Source: Bacteroidales bacterium (GTDB taxonomy: Bacteria; Bacteroidota; Bacteroidia; Bacteroidales; WCHB1-69). From it: a DNA stretch of 64,000 bases. Under the pieces are notes generated by a model that worked only from the letters and a program-made list of their open reading frames with translations, was not told the DNA's origin and made no database searches. This document shows, piece by piece, positions 7,061-14,900 of this stretch; positions within the stretch are counted from its first letter, which is position 1; each line of letters begins with the position of its first letter. Made by a program: the position numbers and the translations under genes. The stretch is from NCBI GenBank assembly GCA_024686335.1, contig JAILCI010000006.1, positions 1-64,000 of the forward strand, in the 5' to 3' direction.

Positions 7061-7797
7061 TCGTAATGTCTGATACGGACATCAATATTCTCACTTTTCA
7101 ACATAGAGGGTATCTTGCGGACGTCGGTTTTGCCGTAATGGTAGGGGAACAGCACCTTGGGTTTGATGATCTTTGCAGCGCGTACCAGCTGCTCGGGCGT
7201 CATCGTGTAAGGCTGGTTACAAGGTAAGAAGGCAACATCAATATCTTTAATATTAGCCATTTCCGGAATATCCTCGGTGTCTCCAGCTATGTAGATTCTC
7301 AACCCATCAATGGTTATGATGAAGCCATTGTCGCGACCTTTGGGATGAAAGTTCAGATGTCCTTCCGTTGTGTTATATGCTGGGACAGCCTCCACACTCA
7401 ACCAGTCGTTGAGAACAAGTGCGTCGCCGTTGGCCATGACCCGACCGTATCCGAGTATGTCGGCGCTACGTCTGTTGGTGATCAACTGAGAACCTTTCTT
7501 CAGCAGCACCTGGATGGCTACCTTGTCGAGATGGTCTGCGTGCTCATGCGTGACAAAGATGAAGTCCGCCTTCGGGAAGATGGTGTAGTCGATGGTGCGG
7601 TCGCCAAGCTGGCGCACGGGATCTATCATAATCTCCTGACCATCAAACTCGATGCAGATGCTGCTGTGTACCAATGCCTGAAAACGTACAGTCTTGCCGC
7701 TCTTGGTGGTGAAAGAGTCAGTTTCATATTTGCTCGTTTGTCCGCAAGCGGTTGTCAGGCAAAGCACAAGTGTCAAAAGAATTATTGGGGATCTCAT
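7057..7797 (-). CDS. Metallo-beta-lactamase-fold hydrolase, lipoprotein (UlaG/RomA type)
   Basis: The 246-residue product has a lipobox ending at Cys18 (LTTAC) and the metal-binding HxHxDH motif at 84-89 (HEHADH). Further ligands are in IAGDTED and FPYHYGK. The layout resembles the UlaG-like/L-ascorbate-6-phosphate lactonase branch of the fold, but its substrate is unknown, and the lipobox suggests it works outside the cytoplasm. The start at 7797 (MRSPII) is preferred over 7827 because it places the signal peptide at the N-terminus. It is translationally coupled to the DUF454 fragment downstream. Confidence 0.8.
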   Translation of the reverse strand: MRSPIILLTLVLCLTTACGQTSKYETDSFTTKSGKTVRFQALVHSSICIEFDGQEIMIDPVRQLGDRTIDYTIFPKADFIFVTHEHADHLDKVAIQVLLKKGSQLITNRRSADILGYGRVMANGDALVLNDWLSVEAVPAYNTTEGHLNFHPKGRDNGFIITIDGLRIYIAGDTEDIPEMANIKDIDVAFLPCNQPYTMTPEQLVRAAKIIKPKVLFPYHYGKTDVRKIPSMLKSENIDVRIRHYE

Positions 7798-7869
7798 AAT
7801 GTTATTTTTAGGATGGCAAAGATACATTTTTTGTCGATATTTCTGTCAGAGATTCAATGTATTGCATCT

Positions 7870-8871
7870 TTACAGCCAATAATACAATCCTCTTTTTTTA
7901 ACAGCTGTAAAATCTATCTCAGGGTGCGACTGGAATGTGACTTGGTCAGTGTCGGTTCTTTGGAACAGTAATTCATCATCGCTTTCGCTAGGCATTATCC
8001 ATTGGGCTCCGTCGTCGCTTGCAGCTACCAACTTGCCCTTCTCGTTTATGATTGCCATCGTCCACTCGCCAGTAGTTGTTTTGGTAACCTTCGATGGAAG
8101 CCATAATCTAATATCATCGCATTCAGATCTCAGAATAAACATCATCTCCATCAACTGCGGTTGGCTTACTCCGCAGGGAAACGTGATGGCAAACCGTTCG
8201 TAATCAATCTGCCACAGCTGTGCCGTTCCTTCCGGCTCATCAGTCATCCAATCATCCACATAGACCTCCAGTGCATTTCGGATATCACCTTCCTGAAATG
8301 CTATGATTATAGTACCATCATCCTCATACTCAGCCATTTTCTTCTCTATCTTCCGTAATATTTCTTCATCAGTAACTGTTATTTCTGATTCGGATTGCGA
8401 AGAGCTTTTGTTCCACCCCAGCCGTGTGGCAACTCTCTTGATGAAAGGACTTAGTGCTTCATAAAAGAAAAAAAAGCAGATTACCCATAATACAGTTGTA
8501 TGGACTGTGGATTCCTTTTCTGAATCTGGTCGGAGGAGAAAATATGCTAGAAACCCTCCCAGTGCTAAATATATTATTGAGGCAATGATGTCGTTGGCTA
8601 TCCCTTGGCGTATCAGTGTCCTTGGCGATTTTTCGCGTTGCTTTTGCTTTTGACGAACATCTCTTTTCATCTCCAACTCTTTATCCAATGCTGACATCTT
8701 ATCGTACCAGATAGCATAGATTAATGCCATGCCTCCTAAAATCAAAGTAAGTAAGATAATAAAAAGCTTGGCCCATAATGTTTTAGCGGGATCCATCAAA
8801 ACATTATAGCCTGCATAAAACATTACGCATCCAAAAGCAAATATTATTAGGCGAGTAATTAGTTTGGCCAT
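7870..8871 (-). CDS. Four-TM membrane protein with large soluble C-terminal domain, unknown
   Basis: The 333-residue product has two TM pairs (about 4-25 and 33-54; about 92-113 and 125-144) separated by a basic cytosolic stretch rich in K, R and Q. A soluble domain follows from about 175 to the end. It is acidic at first (DEEILRKIEKKMAEYEDDGTIII) and has several Trp residues (DDWMTDEP, QLWQIDY, RLWLPSKV, QWIMP). I recognise no family. The gene has the same direction as the flanking genes, with a 32-nt gap to the stop of ATPase gene 3, but it need not be an operon partner. Confidence 0.65.
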   Translation of the reverse strand: MAKLITRLIIFAFGCVMFYAGYNVLMDPAKTLWAKLFIILLTLILGGMALIYAIWYDKMSALDKELEMKRDVRQKQKQREKSPRTLIRQGIANDIIASIIYLALGGFLAYFLLRPDSEKESTVHTTVLWVICFFFFYEALSPFIKRVATRLGWNKSSSQSESEITVTDEEILRKIEKKMAEYEDDGTIIIAFQEGDIRNALEVYVDDWMTDEPEGTAQLWQIDYERFAITFPCGVSQPQLMEMMFILRSECDDIRLWLPSKVTKTTTGEWTMAIINEKGKLVAASDDGAQWIMPSESDDELLFQRTDTDQVTFQSHPEIDFTAVKKRGLYYWL

Positions 8872-8903
8872 GAGTTAGAAGATTTTAAAGATGAATCAGT
8901 GTT

Positions 8904-10160
8904 TTACATTGTCAGGATCCATTTCCAAATAGGAACTACATCTATGACCAGATTTCCTTTATTAATAGTTGTTTCATCATCTCTCGTCACAATAATAGCT
9001 TTTTTTAGAGGATGAGTTTTGTGAAGTTTTTCCAATGCAGTGATCTCTCTTTTAATAGTATTCTCATCAGAAAATCGGTATGAGGACTGAATTGCTAAAT
9101 CCTCTTCAGGCACATAGAAGTCAACTTCAATATTGTGGAGGTAGTAATATAGTTTGTCGCCGTATCGCTTTCTCATTTCAATTGCACAGAGATTTTCAAG
9201 TAACGATGATTGGTTCTCTCGCAAAAATAGATTTAAAAGGCCATTATCAACAAAATAGAACTTTTTGGTAGTCTCGCGATCGACAAAGCGGGAAGCGTAG
9301 TTCTGCAATGGGAATATAAGGCACGCGTCCATAAAATGGTTGATATATTCGATTACGGTAGCTGTTCCACACAATACACCGACCGCTTTAACCATGTTGC
9401 ATAGTCTTGTGTACGATATAGGTTGACATACACTTTCCGCTAGTTTTCTTAATACAAGCCTTAATGCTTCTTCATTCTTGATTTTGTGCCGCACAACAAG
9501 ATCATTGAAGAAAATGCGATTGTACAAACCATTAAGCCAGACACGTTTCTCCTTGAATCGTATTAATTCTGGGAAACCTCCCCATTGAAAATAGTCGTTA
9601 AAGGCTCGTTCTACTTCACCACGTTTCTGTCCATACATCCAGCGTGCACCGCGTTCGATACCATTGGCTGAAAGGAATTCAGCAAAGCTATAAGGATATA
9701 TTGCCATGTCGATATATCTGCCACCAAGTACAGTTTGAATATCACGACTTAGCATTTTAGCATTGCTGCCAGTAATATATACTTGATATTTTTGATTGGC
9801 AAGTCTGCGAGCGAACTTCTCCCAACTATCCACATTTTGTATTTCGTCAAAGAAAAAGGTAGGTTTCACCTCCCTGACACTGTAATTGGCCTCTAGAATT
9901 AGGTTAAGTTGGTCACACTGCATACCATGTAGGCGCTCATCATCGAAGTTGATGTATACCATGTTCTCTACAGGGACGCCATCACTAAGTTTTTCTTGTA
10001 TTAGCTGATATAATGTATACGATTTGCCCGCCTGTCTAACACCTACGAAGACATAATTCCCAGCTGGTTCGAATGCTAAATTTCTCGGTACCAAATCAAT
10101 ATGAGGAATGTATTCATAACCTTCTGATATTATGCTTCTTATTAATTCTTTGTCTATCAT
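8904..10160 (-). CDS. AAA ATPase with C-terminal DUF4143 domain (third of three)
   Basis: The 418-residue product has Walker A GVRQAGKS (40-47), Walker B FFFDEIQN near 100, and sensor VYITGSNAKML. The middle contains a helix-turn-helix-like stretch (ISYTRLCNMVKAVGVLCGT) followed by INHFMDACLIF, typical of the wing region of this family. The C-terminal domain has NIEVDFYVPEEDLAIQ, a partial PD-(D/E)XK pattern. The ATG at 10160 is used because the alternative at 10166 is a TTG. Sequence similarity to the other two ATPases in this window is only at motif level. It has its own upstream array at 10195-10240. Confidence 0.87.
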   Translation of the reverse strand: MIDKELIRSIISEGYEYIPHIDLVPRNLAFEPAGNYVFVGVRQAGKSYTLYQLIQEKLSDGVPVENMVYINFDDERLHGMQCDQLNLILEANYSVREVKPTFFFDEIQNVDSWEKFARRLANQKYQVYITGSNAKMLSRDIQTVLGGRYIDMAIYPYSFAEFLSANGIERGARWMYGQKRGEVERAFNDYFQWGGFPELIRFKEKRVWLNGLYNRIFFNDLVVRHKIKNEEALRLVLRKLAESVCQPISYTRLCNMVKAVGVLCGTATVIEYINHFMDACLIFPLQNYASRFVDRETTKKFYFVDNGLLNLFLRENQSSLLENLCAIEMRKRYGDKLYYYLHNIEVDFYVPEEDLAIQSSYRFSDENTIKREITALEKLHKTHPLKKAIIVTRDDETTINKGNLVIDVVPIWKWILTM

Positions 10161-10180
10161 TTTCAAGTGTTTTCGAAATG

Positions 10181-10240
10181 CAAAAATAAAAAAATATTCT
10201 ACACTACAGAATAAATTATTCGATTTTTATTCTGTATTGT
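10181..10240 (-). promoter_or_regulatory. 33-bp phased repeats and -7 box before ATPase gene 3
   Basis: On the plus strand TATTCTacactacAGAATA (10195-10213) is an inverted repeat. A second TATTCT unit starts at 10228, exactly 33 bp away, and the bases that follow differ mainly by transitions (ACACT against GTATT). A 10-bp perfect inverted repeat, ACAGAATAAA (10206-10215) and TTTATTCTGT (10226-10235), links the two. A minus-strand -7 box TATTTTTG is at 10188-10181, so the expected -33 region falls in the proximal palindrome. Confidence 0.6.
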
Positions 10241-10255
10241 AAAACAAAAACGGGA

Positions 10256-10948
10256 TTATGCTTTGCGAGGGCGTCTGTCTCCGTAGGCGGTCACTTTCGG
10301 TTTGATGGCGTTGTCGACGTGATAGTCGCCGATCATGGTGCGGCGGAGGGCGGTGAGGTGTGCTCCTGACTGCAGTGCGGCGCCGAAGTCGCGTGCTAGA
10401 GAGCGAATATAGGTGCCTTTGGAGCAGCGAATGCGGAAGTCGATTTCGGGCAGCTCAATACGTGTCAGCTCAAATTCGTAGATGGTGATAGACTTTGTTT
10501 CTAGCTGAGCCTCTTCGCCATTTCGGGCGATCTCGTAGGCGCGTTGGCCGTTATAGCGGACGGCAGAGAAGAGTGGGGGAACCTGCTCGATGTTTCCCAC
10601 AAATTTTTGTGCTGTTTCACGAGCCATTTCCTCCGTTATGTGCTCGTAAGGATAGGTGGCATTCACGGGATGTTCCATGTCGAAACTTGGAGTGGTGGCG
10701 CCCAGTTGGAAAGTGCCCGTATACTCCTTGACTTGCTGTTGGATTTGGTCTATCTGCTTGGTCTTCTTGCCGACGCAGATGATGAGGAGTCCTGTGGCTA
10801 GAGGGTCGAGGGTGCCGGCGTGGCCAACCTTGACGCGATGACCGGCTTTCCGCTGCACCATGCCACGCACCTTGCCGACGACGTCGAAAGAGGTACATTT
10901 GTAAGGCTTGTCAAAGAGGAGGATATCCTCCTCAATGTTGACATCCAT
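10256..10948 (-). CDS. truB: tRNA pseudouridine(55) synthase
   Basis: TruB makes pseudouridine 55 in the T-loop of tRNAs. The 230-residue reading from the ATG at 10948 begins MDVNIEEDILLFDKP, matching the usual N-terminus of the family. The catalytic Asp48 lies in GHAGTLDPLATG, followed by the IRSLARDFG region. An earlier in-frame ATG at 10996 overlaps the uppP stop (ATGCTAA) and would add 16 residues, so coupled translation from there is possible. It is the last gene of the ftsX-DUF3098-uppP-truB operon. Confidence 0.95.
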   Translation of the reverse strand: MDVNIEEDILLFDKPYKCTSFDVVGKVRGMVQRKAGHRVKVGHAGTLDPLATGLLIICVGKKTKQIDQIQQQVKEYTGTFQLGATTPSFDMEHPVNATYPYEHITEEMARETAQKFVGNIEQVPPLFSAVRYNGQRAYEIARNGEEAQLETKSITIYEFELTRIELPEIDFRIRCSKGTYIRSLARDFGAALQSGAHLTALRRTMIGDYHVDNAIKPKVTAYGDRRPRKA

Positions 10949-10989
10949 TTCTGGAAGTTGGAATATGGCGGAGTGGACGGTCGGATTTC

Positions 10990-11784
10990 TTAGCATAGGC
11001 CGAAGATGATGGCGATGATACCTACGACAGCGCAATAGAGGGAGAACCAAGCCAAGTTAGCTTTCTTCACGATGGCGATCATGAAGCGGCAGGCCAAGAC
11101 ACCACTGATGTATGCGGCTAGGAAACCGCAGATGATAGCGCCAGCAGAGAGTCCGCTCTGTGCGAATGAGAAGTCGCCTCCGACGAGATCTAAGAAGGCC
11201 TCTCCCAAGATGGGAATGATGACCATCAGAAATGAGAACTGAGCCACATCTTCCTTACGGACACCTGTCAGGAGTCCTGTAGCGATGGTGGAGCCGGAAC
11301 GTGAGAGGCCTGGCAGCACGGCCACAGCCTGGGCGCATCCGATGATGAAGGCGCGTCCAAAGGTAAGCGGTTTGTTCTCTTTGAAACGGACGAAGCGGGT
11401 CAGGGCCAGCAGCAAGGCGGTGACGAGCAGCATGCAACCTACCAGCACGAGGCCTTCACCGAAGAGCTCTTCAACGGTATCTTTGAAGAAAACACCTACG
11501 ATGAGCACGGGAATCATGGAGACAAATATCTTGCAGATGTATTGGGTCTCCTCATTCCACTGAAACTTGAAGAATTTGGCGAAAAGATTGATAATCTCTT
11601 TCCAGAATACGGTGATGGTACTGAGTACGGTGGCGGCGTGAACCAGCACCTCAAAGGTGACATTCTCAGCAACGCCAACGCCTAAGATTTCGCGGCCCAT
11701 AATGAGGTGACCGCTACTGCTCACGGGCAGGAACTCCGTGAGGCCTTGAATAATGCCAAGAATAAGCGCTTGTAACCAAGTCAT
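10990..11784 (-). CDS. uppP: Undecaprenyl-diphosphatase
   Basis: UppP (BacA) dephosphorylates undecaprenyl diphosphate to recycle the lipid carrier for peptidoglycan and polysaccharide synthesis in the inner membrane. The 264-residue product has the glutamate-rich motif GLTEFLPVSSSGHLI at 15-29 and the second signature GLSRSGSTIATGL. It has multiple TM helices and the usual length. The start at 11784 lies 2 nt after the DUF3098 gene, and its stop overlaps the possible upstream truB start. Confidence 0.97.
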   Translation of the reverse strand: MTWLQALILGIIQGLTEFLPVSSSGHLIMGREILGVGVAENVTFEVLVHAATVLSTITVFWKEIINLFAKFFKFQWNEETQYICKIFVSMIPVLIVGVFFKDTVEELFGEGLVLVGCMLLVTALLLALTRFVRFKENKPLTFGRAFIIGCAQAVAVLPGLSRSGSTIATGLLTGVRKEDVAQFSFLMVIIPILGEAFLDLVGGDFSFAQSGLSAGAIICGFLAAYISGVLACRFMIAIVKKANLAWFSLYCAVVGIIAIIFGLC

Positions 11785-11786
11785 AA

Positions 11787-12062
11787 TTATGCTTCGGGCT
11801 CAGTTTCAGATTTTTTGCGGGGATGCCACATGATGGCAAAGCCCTCAACAACGATGCCTAAAAACATCAGGATCGGGGCGACTACCAGACGGCGGGTATT
11901 GAAGATCTCACCGTCGAAGGTGTTCGGGTCGGCAACCTGACCGCCGCGAAGCAACAGGTAACCTAAAATCAATAAAACGAACCCGACAGCCATCAAAATG
12001 TAGTTGGTGGTTCTGAAAAGAGGAGCTTTGCGCTCAGTATTTTCTGTTTTTTCAGATTTCAT
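11787..12062 (-). CDS. DUF3098 family membrane protein
   Basis: The 91-residue protein has two TM segments (about 22-40 and 61-80) separated by a short loop with DPNTFDGEIFNTRR, and a charged C-terminal tail. This fits the DUF3098 family, which sits between ftsX and uppP in many Bacteroidota. The function is not known. The conserved linkage suggests a role in envelope or division biology. Confidence 0.9.
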   Translation of the reverse strand: MKSEKTENTERKAPLFRTTNYILMAVGFVLLILGYLLLRGGQVADPNTFDGEIFNTRRLVVAPILMFLGIVVEGFAIMWHPRKKSETEPEA

Positions 12063-12085
12063 ATTCTTTTTTTCTAGATAATCGA

Positions 12086-12970
12086 TTATAAATAAAGACG
12101 CTCGTCATTAATACGAATATAGCGGTTAACAGACAAGGAAGAGACGATGATTGAGAAGAGGACGCTGAAAAGCAGGATGGCGCCCATAATGATGGCGACA
12201 GGAAGCATCTCAGTGAAATCAATCAGGTCAGGCATATTCCGGTTGCCGTAGTAGAGTACCAATGCAATCAGGATGACTGCGATAATACCGCCCCAGATTC
12301 CTTGCAGGAAACCTTTCATCACGAAGGGTTTGCGCACAAAGTGCGGAGTAGCACCTACCAGCAGCATGCTCTTGATGTTAAAGCGCTGTGCGTAAATGTT
12401 CAGTCTTATACAGTTGGCAATCAACAACATGGAGATAATCATGAAGACGGCACAAATGCCGAGGATAATCCATTGTATCTTCTGGAAGTTGTTGCTTAAT
12501 GATTTGACGATAAAGTCGGGATAATCAACATCCTGAACAATCTCGTTGCGTTTCAGTTCACGGGAGATTTTGTTCAAAGAGTCTGTGTTGGCATATTCCG
12601 GAGCGACACTTAGCATGATAGAGGCGTTGAGGGGGTTGGGGATGATGTCTGTGTAGTTGTATCCCACAATCTTCTTGGCGATGGCCGTGTTTTCCTCTTT
12701 GGAAGAGACGCGAGATGAGGTGATATAGGGCTTGAGTTTCAACTGCTGCTCTAAAGCGTTGATGTCTGCTTCCTTGACATCCTTGTAGAATAAAACCTCG
12801 AGTTCGATGTTCTGCGACAAATTGCGTATGTAGCGAGTCGAGAAGAATGCAAAAAAGACAAGCGTACCAATGAAAAACATCGTCAGAGCGATGCTTAAAA
12901 CGGACCCTAAAGTAGACAGTCGGAGTCTCGCTTTGGTAATTCTATCAATGGTGTCGGGATATTTTGCCAT
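12086..12970 (-). CDS. ftsX: Cell division protein FtsX (permease-like)
   Basis: FtsX works with the ATPase FtsE to activate cell-wall hydrolases at the septum. The 294-residue product has the expected four TM plan: one N-terminal TM (about 22-45), an extracytoplasmic domain with the LEVLFYKDVKEADINALEQ segment, and three C-terminal TMs starting near 165. It is first in the operon and starts at 12970, with a -7 box just upstream (12996-12989). ftsE is not in this window. Confidence 0.93.
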   Translation of the reverse strand: MAKYPDTIDRITKARLRLSTLGSVLSIALTMFFIGTLVFFAFFSTRYIRNLSQNIELEVLFYKDVKEADINALEQQLKLKPYITSSRVSSKEENTAIAKKIVGYNYTDIIPNPLNASIMLSVAPEYANTDSLNKISRELKRNEIVQDVDYPDFIVKSLSNNFQKIQWIILGICAVFMIISMLLIANCIRLNIYAQRFNIKSMLLVGATPHFVRKPFVMKGFLQGIWGGIIAVILIALVLYYGNRNMPDLIDFTEMLPVAIIMGAILLFSVLFSIIVSSLSVNRYIRINDERLYL

Positions 12971-12988
12971 ATTGAATTTTTAACGCGG

Positions 12989-13016
12989 CAAAGGTACACT
13001 ATTTTTCTTAATTTTG
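12989..13016. promoter_or_regulatory. Divergent -7 boxes between ftsX and the ABC exporter
   Basis: TACCTTTG reads on the minus strand (12996-12989) toward ftsX, and TAATTTTG on the plus strand (13009-13016) toward the ABC gene. Both fit TAnnTTTG. No good -33 TTG is visible for either, so these are partial promoter calls. Confidence 0.5.
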
Positions 13017-13031
13017 CACCGCTTTTTTACG

Positions 13032-14876
13032 ATGAAACTTTTTAAACGATTACTACGATATCTATTGGGCTACAAGGGGCTTATCTTCTTGGTGATTTTG
13101 GCGAATCTGCTTTATGCGGTCTTCTCCATCTTCACCTTGTCAATGGTCATTCCTTTCCTTACGGTCTTGTTTGATCAGGTGGCCACCGTCACTGTCAAGC
13201 CTGAGTTTTCGCTGACCTCCCGCTATTTCATCGATACCTTTTATTACTATATGGGACAGGTAGTCTCTACTCACGGACCGCATGCAGCACTCGTCTATAT
13301 TGCTGTGGTGATGATTTTATTGTCATTGTTGTCAAATCTTTGCCGTTATCTAAGTTATTACTGGTTGGCCCCTATTCGCGCAGGCATTTTGCACGATCTT
13401 CGTAATGACTTGTATAGCAGTATTTTAATCTTGCCTCTTTCTTTCTATTCGAAGTATAAAAAGGGTGATATACTCAGTCGTATGGGCTCCGATGTTTTGG
13501 AGGTGGAATGGTCCATTTTTTCCTCATTGCAGTCACTTTGCCGAGATCCTTTTTTGATAATCGTCTTCTTGATCACTCTATTCTCTATCAGTGTCAAGTT
13601 AACGTTGATAGCTTTAGTCATTTTGCCCGCGATAGGTTATCTTTTAGCGGTTATTGGCAAAAAGATTTCCTCTTCTTCGCTGAAGATGCAGCAGTTATTG
13701 GGTAATATCAGTTCTCTTTTTGAGGAGGCAGTCGGTGGGTTGCGCGTCATTCAAGGTTACAATGCCGAGAAGTACGCCGAGGAGAAATTTGCCCAACACA
13801 ACAATCGATTCTATCAGCTTCACAAGAAGATTTTTCGTATTAATGAACTGGGTTCTCCGCTAATCGAGTTCCTCTGTATCGTCGCTATTTTGGTTATCTC
13901 ACTTATCACCTTGTGGTTGATACCTTCATTAATGTTGCGTACAAGCGCGTTGTTCCTGCTCTATTTTGTCGTTTTTGCCCGTCTTATTGCCCCGGCAAAG
14001 GCGTTGGTGTCCACCTATTATCAGATGCAGAAAGGTCTTACCGCAGCCCAACGTGTCTATGAGGTTATTGACGCGGATGAAGAGATTGTGGAGTGCGCTG
14101 ATCCACTGCCAATCAAGGAGTTAAAGGAGGATATAAAGTTCCAAGATGTCTCGTTTTCCTATCATCCTGTAGAGAATGCTGCTGCTTGTGATGTGTTGCA
14201 TGACATAAATTTGACCATCAAGAAGGGCCAAACGGTGGCTATCGTAGGACCGTCTGGTAGCGGCAAGTCCACAATGGTGGATTTGCTTTCGCGTTTTTAT
14301 GATCTTTCCTATGGCGAGATTCTCATTGAAGGAACACCTATTCGAAAGTATTCTATTCGTGATTTACGCGCCCTTTTTGGTGTGGTGTCACAAGATGTGA
14401 TATTGTTTAATGATACTGTCTATCAGAATATTGCAATGGGTAAGCTGGATGCAACGATGGAGCAGGTGGAGGCTGCTGCGAAGATGGCGCAAGCTCATTC
14501 CTTCATTATGGAATTGGAAGATGGTTATGATACTGTCTTAGGTGAGAGAGGTATGCGACTCTCGGGAGGCCAGCGTCAGCGTATCAGTATCGCACGTATA
14601 CTCCTGCGTAATCCGCAAGTGCTTGTCTTGGATGAGGCAACGTCAGCATTGGATAATGAATCTGAATATCTCTTCCAAGAGGCGCTGACACCATTGCTTA
14701 AAGGTCGTACAGGCATTATCATTGCACATCGCCTCAGTACAATCCGCCTTGCTGACACTATCTGTTTCCTGCAAGATGGTTGTATCGTGGAACAAGGAAC
14801 GCACGATGAGCTGATGGACCGCCAAGGCAACTACTACCGGTTTTATACCAGTCAGCAGGGCCAACAGCAATTATAA
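13032..14876 (+). CDS. ABC transporter, fused permease and ATPase (MsbA-like exporter)
   Basis: The 614-residue half-transporter has an N-terminal six-TM domain (about 10-330) and a nucleotide-binding domain with Walker A GPSGSGKST near 406-414, signature LSGGQRQR near 511, Walker B VLVLDEATSALD near 530 and the H-loop IIIAHRLST. This matches lipid A/multidrug exporters of the MsbA type. The ATG at 13032 was chosen because it comes directly before the amphipathic KLFKRLLRYLL helix. The substrate is inferred only. Confidence 0.9.
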   Translation: MKLFKRLLRYLLGYKGLIFLVILANLLYAVFSIFTLSMVIPFLTVLFDQVATVTVKPEFSLTSRYFIDTFYYYMGQVVSTHGPHAALVYIAVVMILLSLLSNLCRYLSYYWLAPIRAGILHDLRNDLYSSILILPLSFYSKYKKGDILSRMGSDVLEVEWSIFSSLQSLCRDPFLIIVFLITLFSISVKLTLIALVILPAIGYLLAVIGKKISSSSLKMQQLLGNISSLFEEAVGGLRVIQGYNAEKYAEEKFAQHNNRFYQLHKKIFRINELGSPLIEFLCIVAILVISLITLWLIPSLMLRTSALFLLYFVVFARLIAPAKALVSTYYQMQKGLTAAQRVYEVIDADEEIVECADPLPIKELKEDIKFQDVSFSYHPVENAAACDVLHDINLTIKKGQTVAIVGPSGSGKSTMVDLLSRFYDLSYGEILIEGTPIRKYSIRDLRALFGVVSQDVILFNDTVYQNIAMGKLDATMEQVEAAAKMAQAHSFIMELEDGYDTVLGERGMRLSGGQRQRISIARILLRNPQVLVLDEATSALDNESEYLFQEALTPLLKGRTGIIIAHRLSTIRLADTICFLQDGCIVEQGTHDELMDRQGNYYRFYTSQQGQQQL

Positions 14877-14900
14877 ATGAGATTTATAACAATCCTAATC

